From positions 713,188-777,187 of the forward strand of contig NMRA01000168.1 of NCBI GenBank assembly GCA_002633005.1: a DNA stretch of 64,000 nt, in the 5' to 3' direction. The DNA comes from Phoronis australis (lineage: Eukaryota > Phoronida > Phoronidae). The first letter of the stretch is position 1. Every line of letters begins with the position of its first letter. The notes beneath the pieces were generated by a model. It saw only the letters and a program-made list of their open reading frames with translations, did not search any database and was not told the origin of the DNA. Of the stretch, positions 23,501-35,775 are shown piece after piece. The position numbers were made by a program, and so were the translations under genes.

Positions 23501-25498
23501 TGGAGCGTATTATATGTCTGTAAATCAATAATAATTCTGCACATATTGTGGAAAGTAACAAGTTACACAACATGAACCAAAGGTAGAAATTGTAATAAGC
23601 TTAAGAACATTACGTGTTCTATTTTGAAAAAAAATATCAAATCTTAAAGAAAAATTGTATTTCAAACCATAAAACGATTTAAAATTATATATTTATACCA
23701 GCCTTACAATTGTCTCTGTGGTTACTTGGTTGCCGGCAAAAGGCAAATGCGTCAGTAAACTTTGTCTATGTAACCTCTGACCCAAAGTCAGTTGTGAACG
23801 TTCAACTGGTGAAATGGAGTTTGGTCATGTCAGACAGCATTGCGGTCTCGGAAATGTTGATTCTCATTGATAGTTTAAACCTGAAACCATTTTGAATGTA
23901 ATGTAATATTTATCCACAAAATCTCCAAAGCGTCGCAATGCGGCTTGCTGACGAACTTGAGTGACCCCCACTTTCAACACAACAAAAAGCAACCAGATTT
24001 ATCTCCCCCGTCACGTGATGGCTGCAACGAAATTATGTGTATCAATTTGTACAGTACGTATGACTTCCTCATTTCCTTATGCGTTTTTTTCACGTGGCAT
24101 ATGATCCACCTGTTTTGCATTTTATTCGTGAACCTTTGAAGACCAACACATGAAGGTAAAAAATTAAATGGTCAATACGTACAAAAGTGGACAGGTATTT
24201 TTGTATCAAAGACACGTCACTATCACATGCAAAAAGTTGAACCCGAAATATGGAGAGTTATATTTGATTTCCCTTTTTTTCTCGAATAGGTCTTCAATCC
24301 GTACTGAAGCGAATGATTCGCAATGCATGAGTTGCATTTTACAATGGGTGTTTAAATACTTCCTTGTGCGGCTGTGCAACTGCACAAGAAACTGCGTCTC
24401 AAATAAATTTGTAACAAATTCCTTAAGCACCATAAAAGTATGTTTTTGTTGTTAAAGCAAACCCAAACCACAAAGACATTTATCAATAGTCAAGATAGTA
24501 TACATACCTGTATGTCTTATTCAGGTTTCATGTAAGTCTATCAAAACAACTGAATGGCAGTTGTCAAAAAACATGCATACTCTATTGTGTCAGTGTTGAA
24601 TTTACCTTACCTTATTTCATAAAAATGGCGCCTGCTGCGTTGGCTGCCGTGGGCATTTTATAGAAATATTTTGGATACAGATGGCTTTTGCTCAAATGAT
24701 TAGTTTGTTCTGAGTGAAAGATTGCCAGTTGTTGATCCCCTGATCCACTTTTTGCACAGTCGTGCCTCCTCGTTATATACTTACTGCTTGCAAGCGGGAA
24801 TTTTAAATTTGGCTGGAGTCTCAAGTACCCTTCAGTCGCTTTGGATTTGTAAAATCGGTCTGATTGATACTTATTTTTATTCGACTTCTGTAATCTGGAG
24901 AATTTTGGCAGTCTGAATAAAGTGGGTCTCATTTCGGAATTATAGCAGGCAAATGATGACTTTGGGGTGACAACTGCTGCTTCACTGTGTTTTTGTTTTT
25001 TGTTTCTTTAAGTAGCCAGATACAATTCCAGTAATCGCAAAAATGGAAAGTTGATTTTGGAAACAGTTTCAAAAGAGTTTGTGCAAGGCTGTTCATATAT
25101 GCAGGTAAAGCTACAGTAGTTTTCAAACCTAAAACCAAAAACTGTTTAGTGCCTCCTATCGGAACAGTACTTTGTTCTGTTAATCAATGGGAAGACTTGT
25201 GGCATAACAATTTTCCAATGCTGCCTTTCGTTGAAAAAGAGTGCATCCATTGAGTTGTAAAGTTTGCAGGCACTGTGAAATTTGTGCATTCATTCACCGA
25301 TGGACCGATCGTGAGTTTCCGCATCATCCATAAACACAAAAAGTCTGAAAACGGTAACCGAATAAGGCTTTACATCTTCGTGCGATATTTCTTGAATATT
25401 ACTCAGTGGATTCCTGGTTTTTCATTTTAAAGGAAGAACACCGAAGCTACCAACTACTCAAGTAAACGCTTCAAAGTTAAATGGACTTAGCCAGTAGT
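20531..25498. other. Gene-poor stretch
   Basis: About 5 kb of AT-rich sequence with only short ORFs (the longest is about 106 codons, minus strand 24612-24932, with no recognisable features). No exon pair, RNA gene or clear transposon end was identified. TACATGTA palindromes occur, for example near 21777. Confidence 0.4.
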
Positions 25499-26488
25499 GC
25501 ATAGGCGGATTTAGGGGGGCAGGGGGCCTACCCCCCCCCCCTTGGCTGCCGCAAAAAATAAAACAGTAAAGAGCGTAGGGAAATGTTGAGTTTATTAATT
25601 AACCCCGTTAATTAAAATTATACGGATGAAAAAAGATTTAAATGTGTGCAGCTTTAGTGTGGGGGGGGGGGCTCAAATCCAATTTCAAGTGTCAAATTCG
25701 GAACACGGCGCATTCGTAACGGAACTATGGCTAAGTATAGGCTCTCCCGCGATATCCCAGGCGACCGGCAGTAGCACTGCGCACTACGACTCCGTTTCCG
25801 TCGTCTGCTCCACTGTGCAATGAAGAAAATTTACTTCAATTTTTCAAGAAAATGGAATCTGAGTGACGATGAAAAAACAGAAGCTGCTGGTAAGATGTGA
25901 ATTTTAATCGAAGCCTTAGTGAATCACTCCGAAACTCGCAATACTCTCTTTGTCAAACCTTATCTTAAGACGATTTCCAAACCAATCCCGTCATGATTGC
26001 CAACACGAAAAATGGATTTGGTCTATTGGGCATTTGAAGACTATTTCAAATACGACAAATTTGTTAAGAATTGATGGCACAAAATATAAAACGTGTAATA
26101 AGCATTACAAAAAGAAGTAGGTTTCGCGCGCAAACGCTGTGAACCATAAACAAGTAGGTCTTTTAGTATGAGATAAGTGGTGAAGTCTTGGTGGAGTAGT
26201 GGTAACGCACGCGCGCTTTATCCGCTAGGTTGTGAGTTCGAGTCTTTGGTACTTGCGGATTTTCCGTTGTCCGTTTTTTTGCCTATTTTCTCGGATAATA
26301 CTTCAGGAATCAAGGAAAATGCTTGATTTTTAGAGGAAAAAACAGAAAAATTTCCTGGGCAAACCCCCCTCCCGAACTCCCCCCATTCGGTGCTATGTGC
26401 ATCTATAATCGTTCAATTTGCGCAAAAGCTTGCAGCCGGACAAAATGTTGGCCCCTCCCCCTTGTGATATCCTAGATCCGCCACTGGC
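25499..26488. mobile_element. About 1 kb transposon with GGCGGATTTAGG / GGCGGATCTAGG ends
   Basis: The left end reads CAGTAGTGCATAGGCGGATT followed by TAGG and long G and C runs. The right end read on the minus strand is CCAGTGGCGGATCTAGG followed by GGGGGAGGGGCC. The shared GGCGGAT(T/C)TAGG, the inward G runs and related shorter elements nearby define a family. Inside is a tRNA-like promoter at 26180-26255. No transposase ORF is visible, so it would be non-autonomous. Confidence 0.55.
26180..26255 (+). repeat. tRNA-like segment (pseudo-tRNA or SINE head)
   Basis: It contains an A-box TGGAGTAGTGGTAACGC (26192-26208) and a near-perfect B-box GAGTTCGAGTC (26234-26244) at tRNA spacing. The acceptor arms do not pair convincingly and there is no clean anticodon loop, so it is more likely a tRNA-derived SINE head or pseudo-tRNA than a working tRNA gene. 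Confidence 0.55.
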
Positions 26489-26985
26489 TTCCACCAGCGA
26501 TGTGGATGCCCGGGGCCGTGGCCTCGTCGACCCCACATCCCCTGCACGGTACTTGTGTTAGCCAAAACTATACTTGTTAATTTGAAATTGACGCATGTAC
26601 GCGTTTTTTGATGAAATGTTTTCTCGGCTGACTTGACAACGATTCATGATCCGAAGAGTTTGCTGATATTTTCAAACGATGACAGATAAACTGCACAGCT
26701 TTAACTGGCTTTCTGTGATGCTAGTCAACACCATCTAGGTCATAAACGTTCCGGACACTCGTCATTCTCATACTAAGACTAAAACTCTAAGCGGAAATTT
26801 GCCGAAACAAAAAAACACCATTGTGCTTTGACTGACCCGACACGAATGTAGGCGACCCCTGGTGACGTCATCCCAGGCCAACAAGGAAATACATGTACAT
26901 GTACATGTACCTGCTTTCATCGATCAAACAAACAATAAGATTGTACACTTGCTGAAAAAAGACACTGAGAAGGAAGAAAATCGAC

Positions 26986-27186
26986 ATGATGGAAGGCTGG
27001 ATACCACTGTGTATAGTACTTGTTGTTAACATGAAATTTACGACTGGTATACCTGAGACAGATTTCTTCCCATTTGGAGTGGAGAATGGTGATAGCGAAT
27101 TGCCCGCAAATGACGACGGAAGTTCTCCTGAAATTCCCGTATCAACTTTACTCCCGTTCTTCAATCATCAACACGGAAGCTTGTGG
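26986..27186 (+). CDS. NIDO-domain secreted protein 1, exon 1 (signal peptide and NIDO start)
   Basis: ATG at 26986 (a second Met follows) opens 67 codons ending at a GTGAGA donor in phase 0. The start MMEGWIPLCIVLVVNMKFTTG is a signal peptide. Then come DFFPFGVENGD, PANDDGSSPEI and a final LLPFFNHQHGSLW, the opening strands of the NIDO (nidogen-like) domain, whose consensus is (F/Y)PFG---GD--LP-NDDGSS---I---FPFFG----L-VNNNG. The next exon at 35565 starts in phase 0 with VNNNG, completing that motif exactly. NIDO is an extracellular domain found in nidogen, alpha-tectorin and SNED proteins. A same-length paralogous exon lies at 56999-57199. The 8.4 kb intron holds an unrelated THAP-like exon and an assembly gap. 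Confidence 0.85.
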
Positions 27187-27699
27187 GTGAGATTCAGTTT
27201 TCAGTCCTTCATCGTTGTTGTCTTTTAGTAGGGAAAGCTTGTTCTCTCTTTTCAAAAAGTGAAACAATACAGTATAATTTCATTATTCTTCTCCTTACGA
27301 AACTAGACTGAAAAGATCTATTTTTGTTGTTGTCCCGATACTTCAAACAATTTATCTGAGCACTGACGGAAAAAGTCAGTCAGTGGGAGTGCCACAAGTT
27401 TGGTTAGAATTATATATTTTAATATCTATCAATTCATTATTTCAGAACGCGAGGTGAGTTCTGCTTACGCCTGCCGCATGGAACTCGCAAGTTAAACAAC
27501 CCCTTGCGACTTCCACACGGTGTCGTTTGGCATCGGTTACGTACGATGACTGGTGGATGAATGTTCGTAATCCATGATTTTGATGCCATTTCAGGTGCTG
27601 GTGCACCAAAAATGACTATCAACTAAAACATATTAAATTCAGTTCGATTTAAAAGTATTCGGAGTGTTGTCAACGAGCATTTTTAGGCTTAAGTTTCGA

Positions 27700-28015
27700 G
27701 TAAACAAATATGTTATTGAACTCCGACCTATGAAGTTTTTAACTGAAATGAAGCCGAAATAGAGTCCTTATAATAATTTGTCCCAACGCGTTGAATAAGA
27801 TGTGTGGAATAGGACCATGTGGTATTGTTTTCCGCATTTCACTCCGGGGTCTATTTTTAAACAGTCATCTACCTACAGGTAAATACATGTAATTTGCCAT
27901 GGAAATTTACAGAAAGTAAGTCAATATCGACTCAACGTCGCTCACTCGCAACGCTCGATCATCGAACATTCCCATAAAAGTGAAAAAAATAAAGATGCAT
28001 CAGTAGAAATAACAC
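27700..28015. repeat. Dispersed repeat, copy 1 (pairs with 63110-63392)
   Basis: Blocks shared in order with 63110-63392 include TATGAAGTTTTT(A/G)ACTGAAATG, the GGCCATGTGGTATTGTTTCC type block, a stretch ending CACTCGC, and CGAACATTCCCATAA. A partial third copy is near 17785-17850. There is no coding content, so it is probably a decayed non-autonomous transposon. Confidence 0.65.
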
Positions 28016-28973
28016 CCAATTATCAATCACCTGACAAACATAACTTATGTAGAAGACCTGTATAGATCAAGCCACAATATTTGTTTGTGAAATGGCTCTT
28101 TGTTAACCAGTGGTAAACTCGATATTTTTATCGGTAATAATGCTTGTTAGAAGATGCACTTCTGAGCTAGACCACCAATTTTTTAATAATTCTCGCAATA
28201 TTGGTGCCCAAAGCCCATTGTCACACTCAGCGTGTTCGCACATTATTGGGTTGTGAGTCATTTTTTTATTTTTGCCATCCATAAGCTTACTATTGAGGAA
28301 ACGTCAAAATGTTAGCCTGTGCTTATTACTAAAATACATGTAGTATGGAAAATATTGGAATTAAACTCAGATATAACCAGAAAACATACATGTATCAACA
28401 TCACCTGAAGACGCCCATCCCTGTTTCACACGGCATCTACACTCTATATAAAGGGTACATTGTACGAAGTGTTCAATTTTTTAATATAACTACTGTGGGT
28501 ATCCAGAGTTCCTTCCTCGATCACGAAACCCTTCTCTCACAAAGTCACAACAAGATTGTCGTAGACAGACGCTCATTCTCCACCATTTTTTTGTTCATGG
28601 TGGACACGAGTTTCTTTTTCGCAAAATGGCCAACCCTGCTCGCACAACTTCTTGTCAAACTGGGTTATCAATAAGGCCACACCAGATTGATCAGCAACAC
28701 ACGCCTTATCTTGACATTTACCCACAAAGCCGTGAACTGTCGCCAGGCACATATGCTGCCTTGTTTTCGTTCCACCGGCGTTTCACATGTTATTTGTTGT
28801 CAGAATCTTTCCATTTTTTTTTCTCGGTTGCATAACTGTATTCGTTTTTCAATGTCAATGTAATACTGCTGTGCAGTGTTCTGCAACTCCCATGTAAAAC
28901 AGTTTGGCCAACTGGCCGTAAATGTTTGTTCTGAAATTCTTTGCCTTCCCGATATCAATGGGGGACTCAAAAA

Positions 28974-29840
28974 TGAGTCTGATTAAGGAACGCCATTAGC
29001 GTCACCTTCTGACGGGTCTTTTCTGACACTTCGCAGTTGACGAATAAGGGACTAGTTTACAGGCACACTTGTATTAATTAAATGAATCATTATCCACCGC
29101 TGCGGGGTGTAGCACCCTGCAAAAGTACAACGGTGGCTTCTGAGCTAGAATAGCATGTGCAGTCAAAAATGTTATAAGCATAAGACTGTTAGTCAAAACA
29201 AACGAGGATTAAGCTGTGAGTGACGAGGAGTGCCCCCCGCCCCTAAAATTCTACCAGATACCAATCAGAAGTCCGGGTGGATCGGGGGTGAATAAACGAG
29301 AAACTTCGTTTATCGTTTTTCTTCTTTTTAGTTTAGTCAAAAGGTCCGCGATACCAAACATTAGAGACTCCTGCAACCCCACATTTTAGGCTGGGCGCGA
29401 GCATCTGCCGAAATTCTGATTATTCCTGTGCTCTGCCCCCACAACTCAAAATCCTGGATCCACCCCTGCTGTGACCTTGGATAAATTTTCACAATGCTGT
29501 GTTGACAGTTGTTGAGTTCTTATCGGTTCTATTTGCTTGGTTAGTGAATATGTACCAGTAGGTAATATAGTCTTGCTCAGTGGAGACAGACTATTGTGTA
29601 GGTTGCGTTTTTATACGAGGCACCTCTGGCCATTTCTTATATTTTTTCTTTGTGTCAAATGCTCAATAAAGACAGGGTATGCTACAATATGTTGTTTTTT
29701 GTGAGAAACTGTTGGGCAGCTATTGTTTGTTGTTAAAGCATTGAAAAGTAAACGGATCAGTGACCAGTCAGCGTGATAGAAACGACTCGAAAAGGTGACG
29801 CTAGTGGCGTTCCATATCTGATTTTCAAAACGAGTCACGC
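28974..29840. mobile_element. Putative transposon bounded by inverted GGTGACGCTA(A/G)TGGCGTTCC repeats
   Basis: Near 28998-29019 the minus strand reads AAGGTGACGCTAATGGCGTT. Near 29795-29815 the plus strand reads AAGGTGACGCTAGTGGCGTT. Similarity extends on both sides (an ATCTGATTTTC-type block). The arms are about 40-60 bases and about 0.78 kb apart. The exact termini and target duplication are not resolved. Confidence 0.5.
29215..29467. mobile_element. MITE-like element of the GGATCCAGG family
   Basis: The right end, read on the minus strand, is CAGGGGTGGATCCAGGATTT followed by a G-rich block; the left border is C-rich (GCCCCCCGCCCC). An internal block AAAAGGTCCGCGATAC ... GGCTGGGCGCGAGCAT resembles the right half of the MITE at 63463-63670, so the element may be composite. 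Confidence 0.45.
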
Positions 29841-30929
29841 GCATCTTCAGCTCCGGGCCAAATGAGACTCGCCGTGTAATCTGGGATGGCCCTTTTTCAC
29901 ACGCACGGTCAAACACGTACATGTATATGGAGCTACTGAACCTTTAATTCTATTCAATGTGTTAGCATTTCACGGTTGCTGTTTCACACATTTCAAATTC
30001 GTAAAGTCAAAACAAACACTTCTAACCACTGTGCATACATCGTGCAGTTAACCAAATGTTCCTTGGATGTATTCACAATCAGTGCTTGTGACTCATTGAT
30101 CACGGCACAGTACGCGAGCACAACCGGCGTGTACGTGTATTGTGAATATATAAACATTTATTTTGATATGTCTTTATTTTTATAGCAGACGTTGTGAAAT
30201 GAACATTTTTAAAAAATGCCGGTTAACTGGGAATTGTCGAGTACATGTTAACGTGAGACACGGTGCAAGGCTGACTTCTGCACAGGTTACGTGTACGTGA
30301 ATCCGGAAGTAACCGGTATGACACACTCAGATTTCATCAGACCGTTATCTTACAATCGGGTCGCTGCTGAGTTGGCTGAGAACTTTACAGGAACGATGCG
30401 CAAACTGTAGTACATGAACTAATGAGAGCCTACCGAACTGGTAAACAGTGCAAGATAGCAACCAAATAGTGGTGATAAAATCGCGACCCACATTTATTGT
30501 TTTATATTGATATGGCAGGTTCATCGCTGTCAGTCCCACTGAAACCACACCTCATAAAAAAACAGTAATGGAACGAATTTTCATCGCCGGTTACTTAACG
30601 ATAATAGGACAGAAACAAGCTATTCCCGTGATTGACACTTTGCTCTCATGAGCACCATTGGTTATGAATGCCCGCGAGAACCCGGTAGTAGTTGATATCA
30701 ATCGTAATAATAGCACAAAGGCAAATGAATTACCCAGGGTGCAAGAGTACTGTATAAATCTCCACTGTGGGAAGGACCTCCTTGTTCAAGTGTCCATTAT
30801 AACAGTGGCAATGGGGCTATGCGGAGAATTGTCCTCGCGGTGTCGCTGCTGTACTAGTGGTGATTGAATTGCGCATGCGTGGCTGTCTGCATGTAAACAA
30901 CTGGTAAAAGATGCAATTTTTATCAAAAT

Positions 30930-31140
30930 ACGTCGTCGCGCTAAGCCTTATTACTGCTACTTTCCCTGGTGCAAGTCTTCGACAGGTGGCCACAAATTCC
31001 CAAAAGACCTAAGGTTACTATATTCGTGGACAATTGCAGTCAACAGGGTCAACTAACTGATAAAAAGTGTGTGGATGCTGAAGCCCTGTGTGTGCTCTAT
31101 GATTATGCAGTTCCATTCGGAGACTACACAACATTACTTG
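30930..31140 (+). pseudogene. Decayed THAP zinc-finger exon
   Basis: In one frame the sequence reads PYYCYFPWCKSSTGGHKFPK and then DLRLLYSWTIAVNRVN. This matches the start of the THAP domain (C-x4-C, then H-FPKD--L---W--AV-R-NW). The expected Trp codon after N is a TAA, and the later Cys-x2-His pair is only partly kept (CVCSMIMQFH), so the copy appears broken. It ends at a strong donor, TTG|GTAAGT. THAP domains are DNA-binding fingers of P-element-type transposases and of derived host regulators. The alternative reading of a signal peptide from ATG 30911 (MQFLSKYVVALSLITA) hits a stop after 33 codons and is probably a frame coincidence. It is nested in intron 1 of NIDO gene 1. Confidence 0.6.
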
Positions 31141-31751
31141 GTAAGTTTTTAGCAATCAGTTTCTATCAACATCGTTCGGTGATGTTATTGAGTGGAACTA
31201 AGTGTTTCTTTTTGGAAACTCACCCGATGCAGCACATATTCATATTGTCCTGGGTGGGAGTGCTCCCAAAATAAGAGGTGTATGGTACGTGATACACAGA
31301 AGTCAAGAGTGACTTTTTCACAGCAGTTTCTCTTCAAAACTATGCTGTTTCCAATAAAGTTCTCTAGGTGAGTGAGTGCCCTTATTTTATCGTGGACCCC
31401 ACCCCCAGGACTACCAGCTCAGTTATCGAATTAACATGAATAAGCCTTAATTCAGCCTTAATTCAGTGAATGTCGTAACATTGCATTGGAAAAAAATTGA
31501 CACCTAGAATGAATTTTACTTGTTGAGATCAGAAGCACATTTTAAGGGTCATGAAAAATACACATTGTTAAATCACTTTTAGCCTGTTTCACATAGTTTA
31601 ATTCAGATATTAAATAAGACTTGGGTACAAAGGTTATTAGTTTCTACACATAAACATGAAGATGAAATGTCAAGTATGTTCTGCCTTACAAAAGTAGTTT
31701 TGTCTTGTCTTTTCTTTTACAATTTGCTAATATTTCTATTCTGTTACAGGC

Positions 31752-32452
31752 NNNNNNNNNNNNNNNNNNNNNNNNNNNNNNNNNNNNNNNNNNNNNNNNN
31801 NNNNNNNNNNNNNNNNNNNNNNNNNNNNNNNNNNNNNNNNNNNNNNNNNNNNNNNNNNNNNNNNNNNNNNNNNNNNNNNNNNNNNNNNNNNNNNNNNNNN
31901 NNNNNNNNNNNNNNNNNNNNNNNNNNNNNNNNNNNNNNNNNNNNNNNNNNNNNNNNNNNNNNNNNNNNNNNNNNNNNNNNNNNNNNNNNNNNNNNNNNNN
32001 NNNNNNNNNNNNNNNNNNNNNNNNNNNNNNNNNNNNNNNNNNNNNNNNNNNNNNNNNNNNNNNNNNNNNNNNNNNNNNNNNNNNNNNNNNNNNNNNNNNN
32101 NNNNNNNNNNNNNNNNNNNNNNNNNNNNNNNNNNNNNNNNNNNNNNNNNNNNNNNNNNNNNNNNNNNNNNNNNNNNNNNNNNNNNNNNNNNNNNNNNNNN
32201 NNNNNNNNNNNNNNNNNNNNNNNNNNNNNNNNNNNNNNNNNNNNNNNNNNNNNNNNNNNNNNNNNNNNNNNNNNNNNNNNNNNNNNNNNNNNNNNNNNNN
32301 NNNNNNNNNNNNNNNNNNNNNNNNNNNNNNNNNNNNNNNNNNNNNNNNNNNNNNNNNNNNNNNNNNNNNNNNNNNNNNNNNNNNNNNNNNNNNNNNNNNN
32401 NNNNNNNNNNNNNNNNNNNNNNNNNNNNNNNNNNNNNNNNNNNNNNNNNNNN
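31752..32452. other. Assembly gap of 701 N
   Basis: The base run is unknown. A strong pyrimidine tract and TTACAG acceptor end two bases before the gap, so an exon may be hidden inside. The long all-X ORFs across it are artefacts. Confidence 0.95.
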
Positions 32453-35400
32453 GCATCACTTGTCTGTAAAATATACAAGTTTTTTGAGACAACTTCAAAC
32501 CTTTGTTACCCATTTTCAAGCCTTTTTAATTTTGATACTTTCAGCAATTTTAAACTCAGATTACAGGTTCATGGGTCTGTCAAGCATACGTCTAGCCTAA
32601 GGTTGAGGGAACCGCTTTTCTTCTAATAGAAGATATGAAGACTTGGGTCATTTAAAAATGATGGATAATCTTTCTGTTGTTTAAGAGTAATTACAATTCA
32701 CAAAAATGGCAGTCATTTGAATTTATAACGACTTGCAACATTTCAAGGCATGAGTTAAGACTATTCAATCAATGTGAATTCGGAAAATATAATATATTTT
32801 CGTGGTTTCACAAATGATACAAGTACCAAAACAGTTTCATGCAATCAACTTGAACGGATTTCGTGAAGGTTAAGAATTACCTCACCATGCTCTTTTCCCC
32901 AAACACGTATTACCTGTTATTTCCACACATTCAGTTGTACCAAATATTACAACCCCCCATGCCAATCCCGCCTCGGGACCTGAATAAGTAATTTAAAAAA
33001 AATGACTTTAAAAATAGCTGTTCCTTTTCAAAGGCTTTGTTCGTTGTCTCCAGTATTGAAAGTAGGCTTTGACAACAGATCTGCACTGGATGGGAAAATC
33101 TTGTTAGTTATCTGCAGTCAAATGCTAAAAAACATTTTTTTTTCCATTCAGGGACAGTGCAGAAGCGATGCATATCTCCTCTGCACGGTTCAAGCCTTCA
33201 AACCTAAAAACCAAAGGTTACGTGAAAACTGACGTGATAGATTTCCATTTCAACGTGTAATAGATTTCCAGAAGACATATGATAGGGAGTAAACAAATAG
33301 TCTAATGCAATGGATATTTATCACTCACATACCCTTTGCCATTGGGATTGGATTGTAATCTTCATTAACCTGTATCGAGTTGACAGCATAAACATGCATT
33401 CAGCATTGATTGATGCAACTGTCACTGATAAACTTTTAGAAATCATTCCAAACAATAATAATGCTTTGATGTACGAAAAGATCCCGATTGCTACGTCAAG
33501 TATCGTATCACATATCACAACGTACAAAGATTAACCACACTGCCTGCCGCGAAGTCGACATCGGCGAGTGCCTCAGTTAACAGGCATCGGTAGAATAATC
33601 ATGGAATAATCGTTAAAATAATCACAAACCTTACCTTTGTATGAGGTCGTGCTTACTTCCTCTCATAGAAGCACCTTATTTACGCAATCTCAGTTTCAGT
33701 TGTCACGGCTGGAAGCCATTTCACCATGTATTTAAAGGGCTTGCGAAATCGAGGCTGCTAATCTATCACCACTAGTACACGCACGCCCTCTAGTTATTGT
33801 AGATTTTCCGAATAGCCCCATTTGTAAGGCACTCATTTTCAAAGGAACACGTTGCAATGAAGTCCGCCATTGTTTTAAATCGTGAGCGAATTCCATGGAC
33901 GAATTTCAGATTCAGCATGTATTGTGCAGAAACTACACGCATATACATTACACACATGTGAACGAGTGCAAAACACACGTTCTCGAAATAGCGCCTGAGT
34001 TTTCCATTTACAATATATGCTCAAGTCGATGTTTCTCTTGATATCTGACAGCGCCATTGATTTATGGGTAAATGTGATATATGTTTGGTAACAGATCGTC
34101 ACCCCACATATTAGAAAGTTCAGATGGATACTTTATAACCGACTTCCTCGTGTTCATAATGATGGTGCCCATGAGGGTGAAGTATAAACTACGTGTTTTA
34201 ATTTTTTATCTCTGCAATAGCTGACTTTTGAAATACTGTTCCCACGCTATATTAAAATTCAATTACCCGCCTGGTGGCGATCACCTCACTGGTGGACCGA
34301 CATTCAGCGTCACGCACAGATCCTATATGGAAGGCAGATGGGAGGTTTCAAATTACTCGTGTAAACAGTTTTTGACACCTTTCCCCGCGATTATAATATC
34401 GACATATTTTTAGTGCTCTGCGGTGGGATGTGCCAATACATGTACCTTAGGAAAAAAGGCAAAGCATTTGAAATATCGATAGATGAACAAGGACAGCATG
34501 CTCCATGCAGACACTTCGAAGAGAGAACCACCGACAAAGCCAGTGGTTACGACTGATAAACCGAGTGAAGCTCGATCCCAGTCGTCAAAAAGTTAAATTA
34601 AATTGGTGAACTTAAGCTTATTAAACAATGAGAGGGCTGGCAGTGGAATTTATTTCTTTGCTTTGAAATCAAGTAGTAGGCCTGTCAACGAAATCCGAGT
34701 TGGGATCAACCGAAATCCACTTTCGTCCTCTTGTTATCCTAGAGAGCACCAATATGAAAAGTCTGCTATTACTACACTTATCGAAGCTTCACTTGTTTAA
34801 GACTAATCATTCATTCATTAAATGTGTAACAAATACATGTAACTAGTTCCCAGCTATAAGCACGGCAATTAAAAATGCTACAATAAATGGCATAGTTATT
34901 TTCCCATTGTTTTACATTTGTTTTGGTTACGTAAACAACGATAAACATGACACCCGCGTTCTTTGAAAGCATACCAGAACAATACAAAAAATACAATGTG
35001 TGGGGAACTTTTCTCGTTTAAAAACCGTTAAATTACAACTAACATTTGGGCGCTGGGTCGCAGGCAACTTTCTGACAGTGGTTTGTCAACACTTCTCAGT
35101 CTTATTTCCGATATCACAACAAACGGCAGTTACATGTATGTACCATGTGTAGTGAATTCATTGATCTAAGTTCGTAACTACTCAAAACCTTTGACATCAA
35201 CGGCGGACTGCGACACCGGCGTTTTCGGTTGATGAGCGGAAGCAGAAATATTAATGCATAGGTCCTATCAACATTGATTGTGTGGTAGGCCTCTTAAGGG
35301 GGCTTTTCGGCAATGTAGGGCAAGCATAACACCATTGAGAGCATGACAATTGTAAAAAAAATGCCCTAAGGCCGGTGTTTTCACTAACAGTTTAAGAAAA

Positions 35401-35564
35401 CGCCAGTAACAAAAGGTTGATACTTCCACCAAAATAACTTATGATCAGGGGCTTAATTCTGATACAAAGACTTAAAAATGATGAAAATTGTAATAAAGCA
35501 AAATTCATGTAGGCAAAAAAGTGGTGGTGTAATGACATCTACATGTATAATTATTGTATTTTAG
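32453..35564. other. Intron 1 of NIDO gene 1, 3' part
   Basis: No exon, RNA gene or clear element was recognised; ORFs are short. The stretch is AT-rich. Confidence 0.4.
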
Positions 35565-35684
<120 letters not shown>

Positions 35685-35748
35685 TAGTTTCCGTTCAGAA
35701 AATAAAATAACATAAATAAAAACATTATACATTGAGGTGTTTGTTGAG

Positions 35749-35775
35749 AAGTGACTTAAGTATTAAGTCACTTCA
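35749..35775. promoter_or_regulatory. Perfect 12-base palindrome in intron 2
   Basis: GAAGTGACTTAA and TTAAGTCACTTC are separated by GTA, 70 bases after exon 2. It contains AP-1-like TGACTTA cores on both strands. Function is speculative; it could be a hairpin or a binding site. Confidence 0.3.

Larger units (their letters stand above)
28016..30929. other. Intron 1 of NIDO gene 1, no exon recognised; contains inverted-repeat elements
   Basis: This holds the inverted pair at 28974-29840 and the C/G-bordered element at 29215-29467. ORFs at 28345-28674 and 29611-29922 show no recognisable features. Confidence 0.4.

Noticed and set aside
26180-26255. Functional tRNA gene
   Set aside because: A and B boxes are good, but acceptor stem and anticodon loop do not fold convincingly, and it lies inside a transposon.
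30911-31010. Signal peptide start of a secreted gene
   Set aside because: Ends at a stop after 33 codons; the overlapping THAP-like frame gives a better explanation.
31667-32626. Very long ORFs of 244-319 codons on both strands
   Set aside because: They consist almost entirely of the 701 undetermined bases.
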